Source: Pyrenula massariospora (taxonomy: Eukaryota > Ascomycota > Eurotiomycetes > Pyrenulales > Pyrenulaceae). From it: a DNA stretch of 64,000 bases. Position 1 is the first letter of the stretch. Each line of letters opens with the position of its first letter. Below are positions 22,019-33,263 of the stretch, piece after piece. The position numbers and the translations under genes were made by a program. The notes under the pieces were generated by a model that searched no databases, had not been told where the DNA came from, and saw only the letters and a program-made list of their open reading frames with translations. Where the stretch lies: positions 248,001 to 312,000 of the forward strand of contig JAGFMI010000024.1 of assembly GCA_021030905.1 (NCBI GenBank), given 5' to 3'.

Positions 22019-23011
22019 TCAGGGAGCCGCGTGATCAGTTATAGATCCAGCCTGAGTCAGATGATGGCCTGAATATATGGTTGGCAAAAATAGCCTCACC
22101 GCCTCCACTGTGAAGGTATCCTTTGGATTTTTCGGCCACACATCCATCCGGTAAGCATCCGCCTCCTCGGGCCACGTTAACTCGTGCTCATAGCAGTTGG
22201 AGCAGGTCCCCGAGGTTCCGAAAAGGGCCTTGCCCTTGCTCATCGGTTGGATATCCATGTGGTCTACCCAGTAGAGATCTTGTTTGTTTTCTCCGACGAG
22301 CGTGATTTCGAGCTGGTGCGCGTTTGGGCGCTTGGGGTCTGACTTGGTGTCGATGTCGGAGCGGAAGATGTCGGCGGCGGCGTCTTCCAATTCGGGGGGA
22401 GCCGGCTTGCTGAAGCCCTGTGCGCTGGCGTTCTCGTCGCTGGCGTCGACAGGGCTGAACTGGTGGCTGGCGAGCCGGTCGACGGCGATACAGTATGCTA
22501 TCGGTTGCGCGGGGAATAGAACGGTTTTGCAGATCTCGTTACCGTTACAGGTGCCTGATCCTCTGCGTCTCCACGGGTCCCCGCCTCTCGGATTAGCGCA
22601 AGTGATTCCAAAGCCGCGAAGACCACTACACGTAGATCGCTCGAACGTGGTAAACATAAACCCCATGCCGCTATATGGACATCTCATCATGGGTCGCGCA
22701 TATTTATGCTGCCGCTTTTCCATCGTGCTGTTGCCGAACTCTGATGTTATATTCGCGATTTCTGTCGTGATGTTCCCAATCTCTGATCCGATTTGTTGGA
22801 GTTCTGAAGTCAAGTCATGGCCAGACTTCGCCGCTACACTAGAGTAGATGTTAGTCTTAATTGCTATATTCCTATCATTTGCTAATACTTACTCTTCCCT
22901 TTCAGTGATACTATCCACGCTCAGCGCGGATCGATCGATAACGGAACTATAAGCCCCTGTGAAGTACGTTACCAATAGCCATTGTAATACAGGACTTACA
23001 GTCAACTTCAT
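22019..23011 (-). CDS. Unclassified secreted cysteine-containing protein with Kex2-like site
   Basis: Two exons (22893-23011, 22019-22838) joined by a 54-nt intron give 312 residues. The N-terminus MKLTVSPVLQWLLVTYFTGAYS is a plausible signal peptide. Exon 2 begins with a pro-like segment containing three repeats, IGNITTE, IANITSE and FGNSTME, each with an N-glycosylation sequon, and then MEKR, a Kex2-type dibasic site. The mature part has eight Cys in total, beginning MRCPYSGMGF, then TCSG, TCAN, TCNGNEICK, YCI and CSNCY, which would allow four disulfides. I do not recognise the family and give no function; an effector-like or cell-surface role is only a guess. A 48-nt stretch near the C-terminus (GTGAGG to CTCAG) could be an in-frame optional intron. 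Its upstream DNA carries repeats. Confidence 0.7.
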
Positions 23012-23187
23012 TTCTTGTTGCTCTGACAATTCTTCTACTTGATGTTTTGAATTCTGTACAAAGGATTCGAGGTTTGGTTGGTATTCCAGATACCGTCGTT
23101 TCGGTGTCTAATAATTGACAAAGGAAATTGTAAAGAAGACTTGCTGGCTGGCTTGATTTCTCGAAGTTGGAGAGGGAAAGGAAAGGG

Positions 23188-23381
23188 TATTTATACTCAG
23201 AACGACTGTCACTATGGTAACCTGGCTATAGTCTTAATCGTATTCTTTGCCCATCGTGAAGCTCCGCAGTGCGCCCTGAGTTGTTCAGGAACCCAAGGCA
23301 GTATTCATAATCAGAACGACTACCATGGTGAGATAATCAAACTACAGTCGTGATCGTATTCCTTTCCCGTCATAAACTCCG
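23188..23381. repeat. Diverged direct repeat, two copies of about 80 bp
   Basis: Copy 1 (23188-23266) and copy 2 (23302-23381) share CAGAACGACT (23198 and 23312), a CTATGG/CCATGG step, and ATCGTATTC (23237 and 23353), ending in the same CTCCG. They are about 115 bp apart and lie 180-370 bp upstream of the secreted-protein start. This is an imperfect tandem duplication by eye. Confidence 0.55.
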
Positions 23382-23387
23382 TGGGAG

Positions 23388-23454
23388 AGCCTCGAGGTAG
23401 GCCAGCCTCGCAAGGTCAGCCTCGGGCTAGTTGAGCCTCGCTAGAAGAGCCTCG
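23388..23454. repeat. Array of five AGCCTCG motifs with alternating 16/14 bp spacing
   Basis: AGCCTCG begins at 23388, 23404, 23418, 23434 and 23448. The spacing is 16, 14, 16, 14, so the array has a 30-bp higher-order unit. It lies about 380-440 bp upstream of the secreted-protein start codon. It could be a decayed minisatellite or a binding-site array. Confidence 0.7.
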
Positions 23455-24011
23455 AGCTGGCACATGAACCAGGGGCTTCAGCTGCTCAAGGAGATTCCCA
23501 ATCCAACGGTAAGAGGGCTCACTACGGATAGCCTAGTTTGGCAAGCCCGAGACGGGGCTCTTTAATTCTGCCGAGTATTAGCCGGGCTGGGGGTGTCACG
23601 ACTTCTATCACCAGCCTCAAGAATTCGCGAGGATGAAACAGACGGTTCATGATGAGTGCGAGACTGTACTTTCGCAGCGGAGGAAAGAAATTTCTTGTCT
23701 ATCTCGTCAAATGCTTTCTAGAAGTTGATTCGAACTCGTCTTCGCATAGCGTCGGCTAAACATTGTCTTTTGTCAACACTTTCGATTTCACTGGTGGGGT
23801 TGCTCCTCGATATCAGGAAACTCTACCTTGGGTAAGGAAAGGTTAGAGCTTTCGGTCATTTCACGATTCGGTAACAAACCAGGCACGAGACAAGTAGGTA
23901 GTCAAGAGTTCGGGCTGAAGACGTAGAATGTGCGGCACAGCCAACGCCGAGCAAAGTTGGAAAATGAAAGAGAGCATGAGCTGAGACCCTCCTTGGGTCT
24001 ATCCAGCTGAA

Positions 24012-24038
24012 GTTTCGGTTTCACAGCGAAACCGAAAC
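24012..24038. repeat. Perfect inverted repeat (11-bp stem, 5-nt loop)
   Basis: GTTTCGGTTTC at 24012-24022 and its exact reverse complement at 24028-24038 flank ACAGC. It lies in intergenic DNA and could form a hairpin or be a dimeric protein site. The stem is short and has no run of T after it. Confidence 0.6.
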
Positions 24039-24832
24039 GCACGAAATGACGCCTCTCTCACAGCCACGCGTTAGATTATGCCATGATCTTATCAGCATTT
24101 ACCCCCAAACTTTATGCAAATGTTCATCCATTGATACGCCTCATCTCGAAAGCTATCAGGTGTCTGCCTTTCTTACGGACTACTGCCTGTGGTCATACCG
24201 ACTTCTCCTAGAACTCCCTCGTTATCACCCACCTCCGTCATAGCTGGAACCTCTATTCACCCCTAGCACACGTTCTCAGCCCGTTTGAACATAGAGTCTG
24301 TTTGGCACATGATAGCATCGCTTCGGGGGACATCATAGGGTCCTGGCAAAGCTGTGCTTTGGCCTGTCTTTCTAGCGCAACCAGTGACTTCGCTTGAGGC
24401 AGAGGTTTGGCCTTTCATGCCGTGAAATGAGTGATGGGGCAGGGGCTTTCTATCGTAGGCGCAGTTTGGATTTACTTGTATAAAGAGAATGAAGGAATGC
24501 ATGTGAAGGGACGCATGGTAGAGTCCTTATGCATATTTGTGCAAGACATAATAGTATTGATACGGGACGTAATTATCAAGCAGAATGGAGTAGAGTACAC
24601 GCATCTGGATATGCGTCTCGTTACACATATCTGGTTGACATTTTCGGAAAAGATAGTATTAACCATGATGGTCATCTCTGCTCTAATTAAATTGAGGTTA
24701 GGCTCTACCAGCCCAATAGTACTCTACGCTATCCGTCCATCCCGATCGTACCCAATCCAATCCAAGTCATACATATCTTCAACTCTTCCGTTCCCTCCCC
24801 TCCCCTACTTATTCACCCACCCATCTACCCAT

Positions 24833-27674
24833 CTATTCAGCCAAGACCATCCTCAACATACTCAAGAACCCAGGCTGCAGCTTCACGACCTCCTCGACAT
24901 CCGGTTTCCGTGGCTCCCCTGCCGTCCTCCTCAGGCGATCCTGTTTCTTCGCGCGCCGCTTGCGCTCCGCCGCAATAGGATCCAATTCTTCGTCGGCCGA
25001 GGACTCATCGCTAGAATCTTCGGATTCTATTTTAAGGTCTTCAAGGTCGGCCTTTGATACATCACGTCAGTAATGTGTAGTAGTTGGTAGGGAGGAGTTA
25101 AAGATAAATACCTCGTTAAGCCCAAAGTCACTGCCCTTAAAAGTGACCATTCCCGGCGTGGGCGAGGGAGTGGCTGCCGCAGCGCCTGAACCCTCAGCAG
25201 CCATCTTCTGCCTCGTCTTGTCCTGATGCCACCTTTTTCTTGCCTCCTGCCATTGAACCAACTGATCAATCTCCTCGATTGCCTTCTCCTTGTCGATCTG
25301 CCCCATATCCACTGCGCCCTGGAACAACGCATTCATGTCCAGTTTCCCGCCCTTCGGGCCTTGGCGGAGGAACTCCAGGATATCCTCCAACCACGCCATC
25401 AACGACCCGAAGAGCCCGTTGTCGTGGATGTGCACTTCATGTACGAATTTATAGAAATTGTGCTCGTGCCGCTGACATAGGTCAATAAAGTTCTGCACCG
25501 TCTGGTTTGGGTCGGCCGCCACGTCCTGCCGCTGCGCTCTTTCGACGACGGTAATAGCGTCTTCGGCGAAGGCAGCGAAGTCGGTAATACTGTTGTACAC
25601 ATTTGCCGACTTATAGACACGGATGAGAGGTTCATAGAAGATGGTGAAGAGATCGCGGAAGAGTTTGAGAGTGGTGGACTCCTCGATCATGTTGAGCATC
25701 ATCGCCTTGTCGCGCTGGCGGGTCAGCATTTTCAGAAGTTGTTTCAGGTAGGCGAACAGTTGGGCGCCTTGCTTCATCTCTTCGTCGACGTTTTCGACTG
25801 CGCTATTCCAGGCGACGTAGGCGTTGAATACCTTGCCGATTTGCTCGGGGGTAAGTTCTGGGCTGAGTTGCTCGGTTCTGAGGATGATGACGACGAGGTC
25901 AGTTTCTTCGGCAGCGGCTTCGCTGCGGAGGTCGTCTTTAGTAGAGTCGTCGGCATCGACAAATTTCTTGATTTTGATAGTTAGAGTTTCGTCGTTGATC
26001 TTTGTGACTAGGGAATCTATTGAGCGTTGAAATGTTTTTATGCCGTCGTTCAGAGTCATGGAGAAAATTCTTTGTAGTAACGAACGTGAACCAAAGGGTT
26101 GTGCCAAGAAAAGATCTAGAACACCAGACATGACTGCTGCTGGATTGGCAATGCGGATGACATTCTTCATGAGACCATAGGGGAGAAGTGAATGGATTCT
26201 TTTGGCTTGTGCGAAGAGCTCGGGAGAATTATCCTCGGCAAGGAATAGGTGATAGATCGTGGCTGCAACCTCGATGCGAAGCCACTCGGCGAACTTTTTG
26301 TATTCTGGATCAAGATCTTCGATTTTTTCCTTCTGTCGGATCTCCTGAAAAAGCCTGGTCAGTCCATTACTTTCCACTATCTCACGCCGAAACTTTTCCA
26401 TATACACGTCAAGCTCAGCAGCCCTCTGTCTGGCAATTTCGTAGAATTGCTTTTGCTCTTCTATCCTCTTCTCATCCATTTCTTTTCTTCGATCAATGTC
26501 TATTAGTTCCTCTTCATTTAGCTTGATGGGATTGTGGGTAAGAAATTCTTCCATGGCCTTAGAATCGGCAATCAGTGGGTTCTGTAGGAATGTCCGTAAG
26601 AAAGCTCTGAGGGAGACCCGTTGGTCTTCCCTGTAGAGGTGGACGACTTCTCCACGAGGAATCTCGCCAGATGCTCGAGGGGATCGACCGGTCAAGGAGG
26701 TCCTTGAACCAGCCCTTCTGTGGGCCATCCCAACCATGGATTGCCGCAAACCAACCTCGCTTACAGATCCGGTGTCTTGAGTGTCGACAGAAGAAACCGA
26801 GGAAGCGTCATCATCACCACCATTAACACTGAGGAAGGTGGACGTCGTTGAACTTTTGTTTTTGCGAGGAAGGGGAGGCAGTACTTTGCCGGGTAACTCT
26901 GTTCGAAGTCGTTTGTGTAATCGTACAAAGTCTCCGTACCGTCTACCGATGTAGATGTCTGGCTGGTCTCTCCGGCGGACCCGGATGAGGAATTCCTGTA
27001 CCAATATCAGTCATGGCTGTCCGAGACTCTTGATTCAACGTACAGCGTGCTGGTGGTATCGAACTGTCCTCTTAATAGAAGTGGTTCGGACACCGGCAAC
27101 GTTCACATCCCATCCATTTATTGCATTACCCTCAGGAACATTTACCAGCAGCCCCTGCGCATTCGCATCGCGATCGACGACCTCCATTTCCGAGAATCGT
27201 ATTCGTTCTTCATAGCCGGAAGCAGTTGGTATACCGGACACCATCATCAACTCTACGAGCTTCTCGCATTTTTGAGCCAGCTTCCGCCGCTTCGTCTCTT
27301 CGAGCCTGTCTTCGGAGGAGGAGATGTGCTTGTTGGCAAAGGATTCAAGGAACTGGACTCGAGTTAGTAGGCTATTAACGCTTTAAAAGAGAGCGAGAAC
27401 GGACCACTTGCAATTTATCTTGCCAGAACTCCTTCTCCCTAGCTTGGTCGAGAAAAGGGAAATTCCGGACATGGTTGACAAAGATGTAGCGCAGGATCGG
27501 CAGCTCTGAGTCCACGGGTGCAACCTCACCGTAGTCGGACTTGAAAGGAGCACCGAATCGTCGTAGGGCTGTTGGAGAGTTGAGTTCGGCGATCTCAGAG
27601 TGAACTTCTCGAGAAATCAGCTCCCGCTTGAGGTAGTGCTCCTGTTTTCCGGTCAAGATGCCGCCAGCCGCCAT
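24833..27674 (-). CDS. PX-domain protein with PX-associated domain, yeast Ypr097w/Lec1-like
   Basis: Exons 27408-27674, 27044-27352, 25112-26995 and 24833-25051 encode about 892 residues; every junction keeps frame. The N-terminus, LTGKQEHYLKRELISREVHSEIAEL, is the PX-associated (PXB) domain. The PX domain starts at exon 3 (EFLIRVRRRDQPDIYIGRRYGDFVRLHKRL) and includes a Ser-rich insert before REDQRVSLRAFLRTFL. The central and C-terminal part (about 400-760) is the long helical domain found in the same yeast protein, with FLAQPFGSRSLLQRIFSMTL and NFYKFVHEVHIHDNGLF. PX domains bind phosphoinositides; yeast Ypr097w has been linked to sterol and lipid distribution. The last exon is short, acidic then basic (ERKRRAKKQDR). 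A membrane-peripheral lipid transfer role is inferred from the family. Confidence 0.88.
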
Positions 27675-28490
27675 GCTGGGGATTGAAATATGCTGAAGGA
27701 GAGAGAAGAAGAAAAAGTCTAAGCGAAGGAGTCAAAGTCTCAACAAAGCATACGGTCCTTGTTCGAGAAATGGGGTGGTGGCAGCCGGGTCCTTATGGCC
27801 ATGGCATATGACGGGTTTTGACCGCACATGCCTCTCAGACATGCATACCGGCCAACGCAGGCGTTTGCCTGACTTTGCGGGCTATTTCCTTTCTTGGTGA
27901 CAAGAAACTGCTTCCGGCCAGTTCCAATCACCGCCTTGGCAGGCCCCGAGATATTCGAGTAACGACGTTGAATTCTTGCTCCAATCCAGTTAGATACCCT
28001 GCCCCAGCCGTCAGATCGAACGGCAGATCTTCGCCGCGGGTCTTGGAACAGGAGACTTCCACGACTCCCCGCAGCTGGGCGTCCTACCACACCTGCGTGC
28101 CTCTCTGACTTCTTACTGCCTTAGGCAAATATGGTTAGTGGGACTATCTGCCTTGCCGGCCGCCTTGCCTACATACAGTCCTTCATCATTATAAATATCT
28201 ATCGAAGACATCAGGTCGAGAAACCAATTTGCCTTTGAAACACAATGCCAAGAGGATGCCAACCATACGTCGATACGTTAGAGCCAATATCGAACATGTT
28301 TCGGGGTTAAGCGTGCTCCCGAACGAAGCCTCTGTAACGCAGTTGTTCTTTTGTTATTGAGAACGAGCATTCTAGCTTTCTTGACGCATTATCTGTCCGG
28401 ATTTGCACTTTTGGTGGCTGTTCCCAAAAAGAGTTCCAAAGCCGAGGATCGAAGCAGATGCCCTGAATTGAAAAGACAACATCATCCCTC
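27675..28490. promoter_or_regulatory. Divergent upstream region of the PX and F-box-like genes
   Basis: About 815 bp between divergent start codons, expected to hold both promoters. No repeat, RNA gene or conserved frame was found. Confidence 0.4.
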
Positions 28491-29654
28491 ATGGTATCGA
28501 AGACCCAGATATTCTGTGGCCCGGTCGTCTACCCCCTCTACTGGGCCTTTTTATCCGTGGTCCACATCAGAAAGCGCGTCAAAAAGTACAAGCATGAAAA
28601 AATAATCTTAAAAGCCAACACTCCCACCCCACTGTCAAAGAAACGACGCCGCGTCCGTCTCTCAATGGTCAAATCCGTCCTATCCCGCCGGACTCCTGGC
28701 AGAGAACACCCGCAAACTCAATCTCCGCTCCTGCGCCTTCCACCCGAGCTCCGCCAAAAGATCTGGACATACGTATACGCCGACTGCACAATCCACATCT
28801 CTCGCCGCGGCAAACGCCTCCACAGCGCCGTCTGCCCAGGCCCACCCCTCCTCCAATCCTCCATCGACGAAACCCAGCTCGACCCAACGGACCCCTCCCA
28901 CCTCCTCCCCCTGACCAACGTGGTCCAATGCCCCTGCCTCGGCATCGGCCGCTTCCCAACCCACTCCCGTCGCCCGGGACAAGACACCATCCGCCAAACC
29001 CGCGAAACCACCCTAACCCCATCCCCATCGTCCCGCACCCCCGCCCTCCACCTCACCTCCCGCACCCTCTACCGCGAAACCCTCCACCAACTCTACACAT
29101 CCCCCATCCTCACCCTCTCCACCCAACTCTCCCTCACCCACCTCGCCTCCACCATCCCCCAGACCCACCTCGCCCTCATCCGCTCCCTGCACCTCTACAC
29201 CGCCCTCGACGCCTGGACCACCCGCTCCCGCTGCGGCTGGCACGGCCTGGCCACCGACCACGACCAACCGCGCGAATTCGCCGCCGCCTGCGCCGTGCTG
29301 CGCACCCTCACCGGCCTCCGCGAGCTCGTCGTCGTGCTGCGCCTCGCCGGCGGCGCGTGGCGCGAGTCCAGCCTCGCGATGGACGCGGGCGGGTATGTCA
29401 AGCAGCTCGCGGACGCGGTGCGGGGGCTTAAGGTGGAAGAGGGCGTGCTGTGTGTGGTGGGGGAGTGTCGGGAGGAGTTTGGGTACACGGACTGGGGGGT
29501 TGTGAGGCAGGGGATGGGTGGGTGGTTGGAGATGCTGAGGGAGGGGTGGCGGGTGGGGCGGTGGGTGGGTTTAGAGAAAGATGAGGGAGTGGGGGAGAAG
29601 GAGGGGAGAGGGTCGAGGAAATTGATGGGATATGGGCCGCATGTTGAGCGGTAG
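28491..29654 (+). CDS. F-box-like / 2EXR-type fungal protein
   Basis: Single exon for 387 residues. The recognisable core is SPLLRLPPELRQKIWTYVY at about residues 78-96, the LPxELRxxIW motif common to a very large family of fungal F-box-like or 2EXR proteins; most are uncharacterised and some may recruit substrates to SCF ubiquitin ligases. Residues 135-200 are of low complexity. Later segments, LIRSLHLYTALDAW and LTGLRELVVVLRLAGG, have the look of the leucine-rich pattern that follows the motif in this family. The upstream part MVSKTQIFCGPVVYPLYWAFLSVV is hydrophobic and followed by a basic run; translation may instead start at MVKSVL (about 28665). About 28900-29200 is extremely C-rich on the coding strand, so other frames are also open. 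Confidence 0.7.
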   Translation: MVSKTQIFCGPVVYPLYWAFLSVVHIRKRVKKYKHEKIILKANTPTPLSKKRRRVRLSMVKSVLSRRTPGREHPQTQSPLLRLPPELRQKIWTYVYADCTIHISRRGKRLHSAVCPGPPLLQSSIDETQLDPTDPSHLLPLTNVVQCPCLGIGRFPTHSRRPGQDTIRQTRETTLTPSPSSRTPALHLTSRTLYRETLHQLYTSPILTLSTQLSLTHLASTIPQTHLALIRSLHLYTALDAWTTRSRCGWHGLATDHDQPREFAAACAVLRTLTGLRELVVVLRLAGGAWRESSLAMDAGGYVKQLADAVRGLKVEEGVLCVVGECREEFGYTDWGVVRQGMGGWLEMLREGWRVGRWVGLEKDEGVGEKEGRGSRKLMGYGPHVER

Positions 29655-30322
29655 GGATGGTGGGCATGGCGTTGGTTTGTTCTGTTTGTTTGTTGGCGTG
29701 GCCACTGCGGTTTGAGATCGGGGATGCATGCACTGTACGCACGTACATGTGTGAGGAAGTTCTCGTTGAATCGAGTAGCTAGTCGAGAAAGCGAGCTTAG
29801 CTTCACGATCTCGAAGATGTAGAGCTTGACATGGCTTCCATTCCGCACGTATACACAGATTTATCCTCACCGACCTATCTACCTACCTTATCTATCTACC
29901 TACAAAGGCATTTAAGCATGAATAGACTACTTAATGGCCCTCCCAATCCCAAACCCAAGAACCTCCAATCACAGTCCCTTGGCAAATATCCCCTTGTTTC
30001 CGCATCGATGTACCCTACCTATTAGAAGGGCGCAAGCTTGTTAAAGTTGCCTCGTTACCCCCAACCAAAAACGATTTATTTTCTCTTGTGTAATGCCATC
30101 ATTACTTACTGGCCAGAATGCAAAAGGCCAAAATCAACTGTTTAACTTGTAATAGGGTTCATTTTGGATCGAATTTTGATTTAAAATACGGCCCATCTCG
30201 GCCACTGCTGCCCTTTATCCGCGCAAGAGCCACTTGCTCAGCATCTAGCTGAACCTGTAGAAAACACTAAACTGCCTCGAGCTACCGGTATCATATCAAC
30301 CTCCACCTTAATCTCAACAAAC
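29655..30322. other. Convergent 3' region between F-box-like and ARS2 genes
   Basis: Contains simple CTAC/CTAT tetranucleotide runs at about 29874-29910. No gene is visible. It is A/T richer than the flanking coding sequence, as expected for 3' untranslated DNA. Confidence 0.5.
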
Positions 30323-33263
30323 TTAGTAGTCCAGCTCCGCACCACCGCCACCTCCCGTCGCGCCATCTCCCGCCCCTGCCGCGACGCTCGCAGGCTGAGC
30401 ATCCAAATCCTCATAGCTCTTGATGCTCCTCCCCTGGACCGCTTCCCTGGGCACCGACATCCCCCCGCCCACACCGTCACCCCATTTCCCTGCACCCCCT
30501 CCACCGCCTTGCGCAAGGTATCCCATGCCCATCATTGGCCCACCACGTCCTGCCATGCCCATGTCCATGCCGCCGAAGCCGCCGACGCTGGGGTTGCGAT
30601 TGAAGGCCCGCGGGTTGTTCCCACGGCGGTCGTATGGTCCAGAGCGGTTGTTGAAGCGATTGCCGCCACGGCGAATGGCCCCGGGGTTGTGGCCGGTCAT
30701 ACTGCCGTTCATGCTCGCTTGCATGGCGTTGTTCATGAAAGAGGCTTGGCTCACATTTCCGGCCATAAAGGGGGCTTGGAAACCATGGACACCCATTGGG
30801 TTGGCACCGGGCATCATGTTGTTGAGATTGAAATTCATGTTATTCAGATTGAAGTGTCGTGGTGTTCCAGTCTGCATTTGCTGATTTGGTGGAATGGGGA
30901 AGTGACCATTGCTGTTAGCATCAGAGCGAGAGGGTGCAATATGGGCCGGATCGAGGACGTAAAGATTAACAAGATTGAGCTATATCATTAGGTGAGCTGA
31001 GGTGTATGCCAGAGAAGTCCGCAACTTACATCGTTTCGGAGAGCATTGCACCATTCTTCATGTCTCTTCTCCACATGCTTCCGCCAAAAGTGTTCCGCTT
31101 TGAAAAGCTTGGTACATTCAGGAACTTTGCAGCGGTATTTCGCTTCGTCTTCCTGTTTGACAAACTTCGTAAGCTCGTCTTCCAGTGCTTCATCAACGGG
31201 CCTTCCGCCGAGCTTCTTTAGGTCTGCATACTCGGGCTCGAGAATCTGAAGGACCTTGTCTTCGAACGTCTTGACCCAATTAAATGCCCGCAGGAGTTGT
31301 TGATCAGCTTTGCTCTTGAAACCTCTTGGATTTCTCTCTTCAACTGGTGATGCAACTTCCTCCCCTTCTTCCATAGGCTCGTTCTTTTTCTTAATGGGAA
31401 ATGGTTCCCCCAACGCGCTAGCACGAGCTGCGGCCTTTGCACTGCTATTTAGACCGGCACGAGGTCGTCGCAGATGGCCTCCAGGACATTTTCGAACTAG
31501 TTCATGGATTGAGTCCGACTCAAAGACGCAGAAGAAACAGAAGTTGAAGACACGGCGAAGATATTCCACCAAGATATCCAGGAGCTTCTTCTTATAGATG
31601 AGCTCTTCGTCATCAGCTTCGTCTTCATCTTCTTCCCCTTCTTCCATTTCATCTTCGAACTTGATCATGTCGTCATTGTCTGCAAAAGCGTTTTTCTTGG
31701 TCTTGACCGGGCTTGGATTGGCTGGTTGAAGGGAGCCGTTTGCACGTAAACCGTCCACGCGGGCCTCAATCATGCTCAATCCGCTGCTCGGGAAAGCGAA
31801 GGCGCCTTCGCTTTCAAGCTTTTGAGTAAGACGTTTCGCAAGCTCAAGATCGCGCTCGACACGCTCTGGAGCAGAGAAAAGATCCCACAGAGCCTTCTTT
31901 CGCAAGGTATTGGTAGGATTATGGAGGCCCACATGACAGGTAAAGTCTCCCTTCACCGGATCAGAGATGACTTTTTCGTTGACCAAGGCCAGGGCGCGCT
32001 CTGCAGCAGTCTTACTCTTCTTCTCCCCATTCTCAAGATCTGCGTTGTCCTCCCCTTCTTCTCCATCGCGGCCGTCGCCACGTTGGACATCTTCCATGGG
32101 GTCGGATTCTCCGGGTTTCAGCATTATCCAGCCAATACGGTGGCATTTTTTGGCGGGGTTAGGATCACTCAGCGACAGCCATTTGAAGCCACTTTCATCC
32201 TCCCCCAAATGTTCCTTGCAAAAGGATTCGACTCTTTCTCGACTGACATTAGGTGCCAGTGTCTTGATGAGAAGGGCTGGCAGATCTAGCGAGTCGTCAC
32301 GTAGTTGACCGCCTTTGGCAGCGACGAGATCAAGAACTCCCATCACCTCCCCGCCGCCGGTTGCTTCACCTTCTTCCTTTTCAACGGTGCCGCCGGCTCC
32401 GTCGTGTTCATTTCTATAGATCCCTTCGAGCGTGAATTCATCGAAAACGCCATTGTCAAGATCCGACGTCCACTGCTCAAAAGCACCTCTTCGGAAATCC
32501 AAAAGCCGTTGTCGAATCGGATCTCGAATCTCGGGAACGTATTTCTCCTTAAACCACTCTTCGTCTTTGTGTAGCTGCACAAATGTCTTGGCCATCTTCA
32601 TCTGCAGATCCAGTTTGTACTGATCATAGGCAGACTGAATCTGGGCGCGCTCTTTCTCTCGATCGTCTCTTGCCTCTTTTTCGCCCTTTACGCGATCCAA
32701 AGGTCGTCGTCCACCGTGCTTGCTACGCTCTTTCTCTTCTTTGATCTGCTGCTCCATCCTCCACCATTCTGCAAACCAGGTGAACCCTACTTGCACCTCT
32801 AATGTACCCGGATTTGGCAAAGGATTTTTTGTAATCACTGTTTTCCCAGAGTCCTGACCCGGAACGTACCGGTCTATGTTGGCAGCGGTAGGGGATGGTG
32901 CTCGTCGACGTTCTTCGCGATCTCGGTTAGAGTGTTGCCTCGCGCCATCGTAATAGTCGTCACGTCGGTCTCTATCGCGATCAGATGGCTGATATCGGTC
33001 TATGGCCACGGGAGATCTTGAACGATTCCTGCCGCCTCGACGGCCAACGGCGGCTAATTTACAAGAAAGTCAGCCTCGTCTTTGAATGTAGGTAAGCGAC
33101 TAGCGCCTCAACGCTCTTCGTCAGCATCCTTGACGAGAGTCACGAACATACCTGGAGACCTGCGACGATATGAATCGTTTCGGGGCGGCAGATCGTCCTC
33201 TCTTCCATATCTCGAGCTGGGCCTATCGGCATCAGGAGATCCGAACGTCTCGTACGGATTCAT
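30323..33263 (-). CDS. ARS2 / Serrate family zinc-finger protein (fission yeast Pir2-like)
   Basis: Nuclear adaptor that links the cap-binding complex to RNA processing and decay. Exons 33152-33263, 31030-33053 and 30323-30979 give about 930 residues. The N-terminus is rich in DR/RS and includes SRSP, followed by the family segment KLDLQMKMAKTFVQLHKDEEWFKEKY and a helical SERRATE-type core. The middle carries acidic runs and an RRM-like region that includes CPGGHLRRPRAG. Residues about 677-712 hold the ARS2 zinc finger, CKVPECTKLFKAEHFWRKHVEKRH (two Cys, two His). The C-terminal exon is Asn/Met/Gly-rich with RGG-like repeats. Length matches fungal homologues. It is divergent from the TspO gene. 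Confidence 0.92.

Larger units (their letters stand above)
23012..24832. other. Intergenic region of 1.8 kb with repeat elements
   Basis: Lies upstream of the secreted-protein gene and downstream of the PX gene. It contains a diverged direct repeat, an array of AGCCTCG motifs and a perfect hairpin (each listed). The plus frame from 24431 to 25057 runs into the PX gene's last exon and shows no family features. Confidence 0.5.

Noticed and set aside
23700-23760. GATTCGAACTC resembling a tRNA T-loop
   Set aside because: No A-box or cloverleaf arms could be found upstream.
24431-25057. A 208-residue plus-strand open frame
   Set aside because: It overlaps the last exon of the PX gene on the other strand, has no family features, and its composition looks like spacer.
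28669-29267. Long open frames on the opposite strand and in other frames of the F-box-like gene
   Set aside because: They are shadows caused by the C-rich coding strand; the products are Gly/Arg or Pro/His runs.
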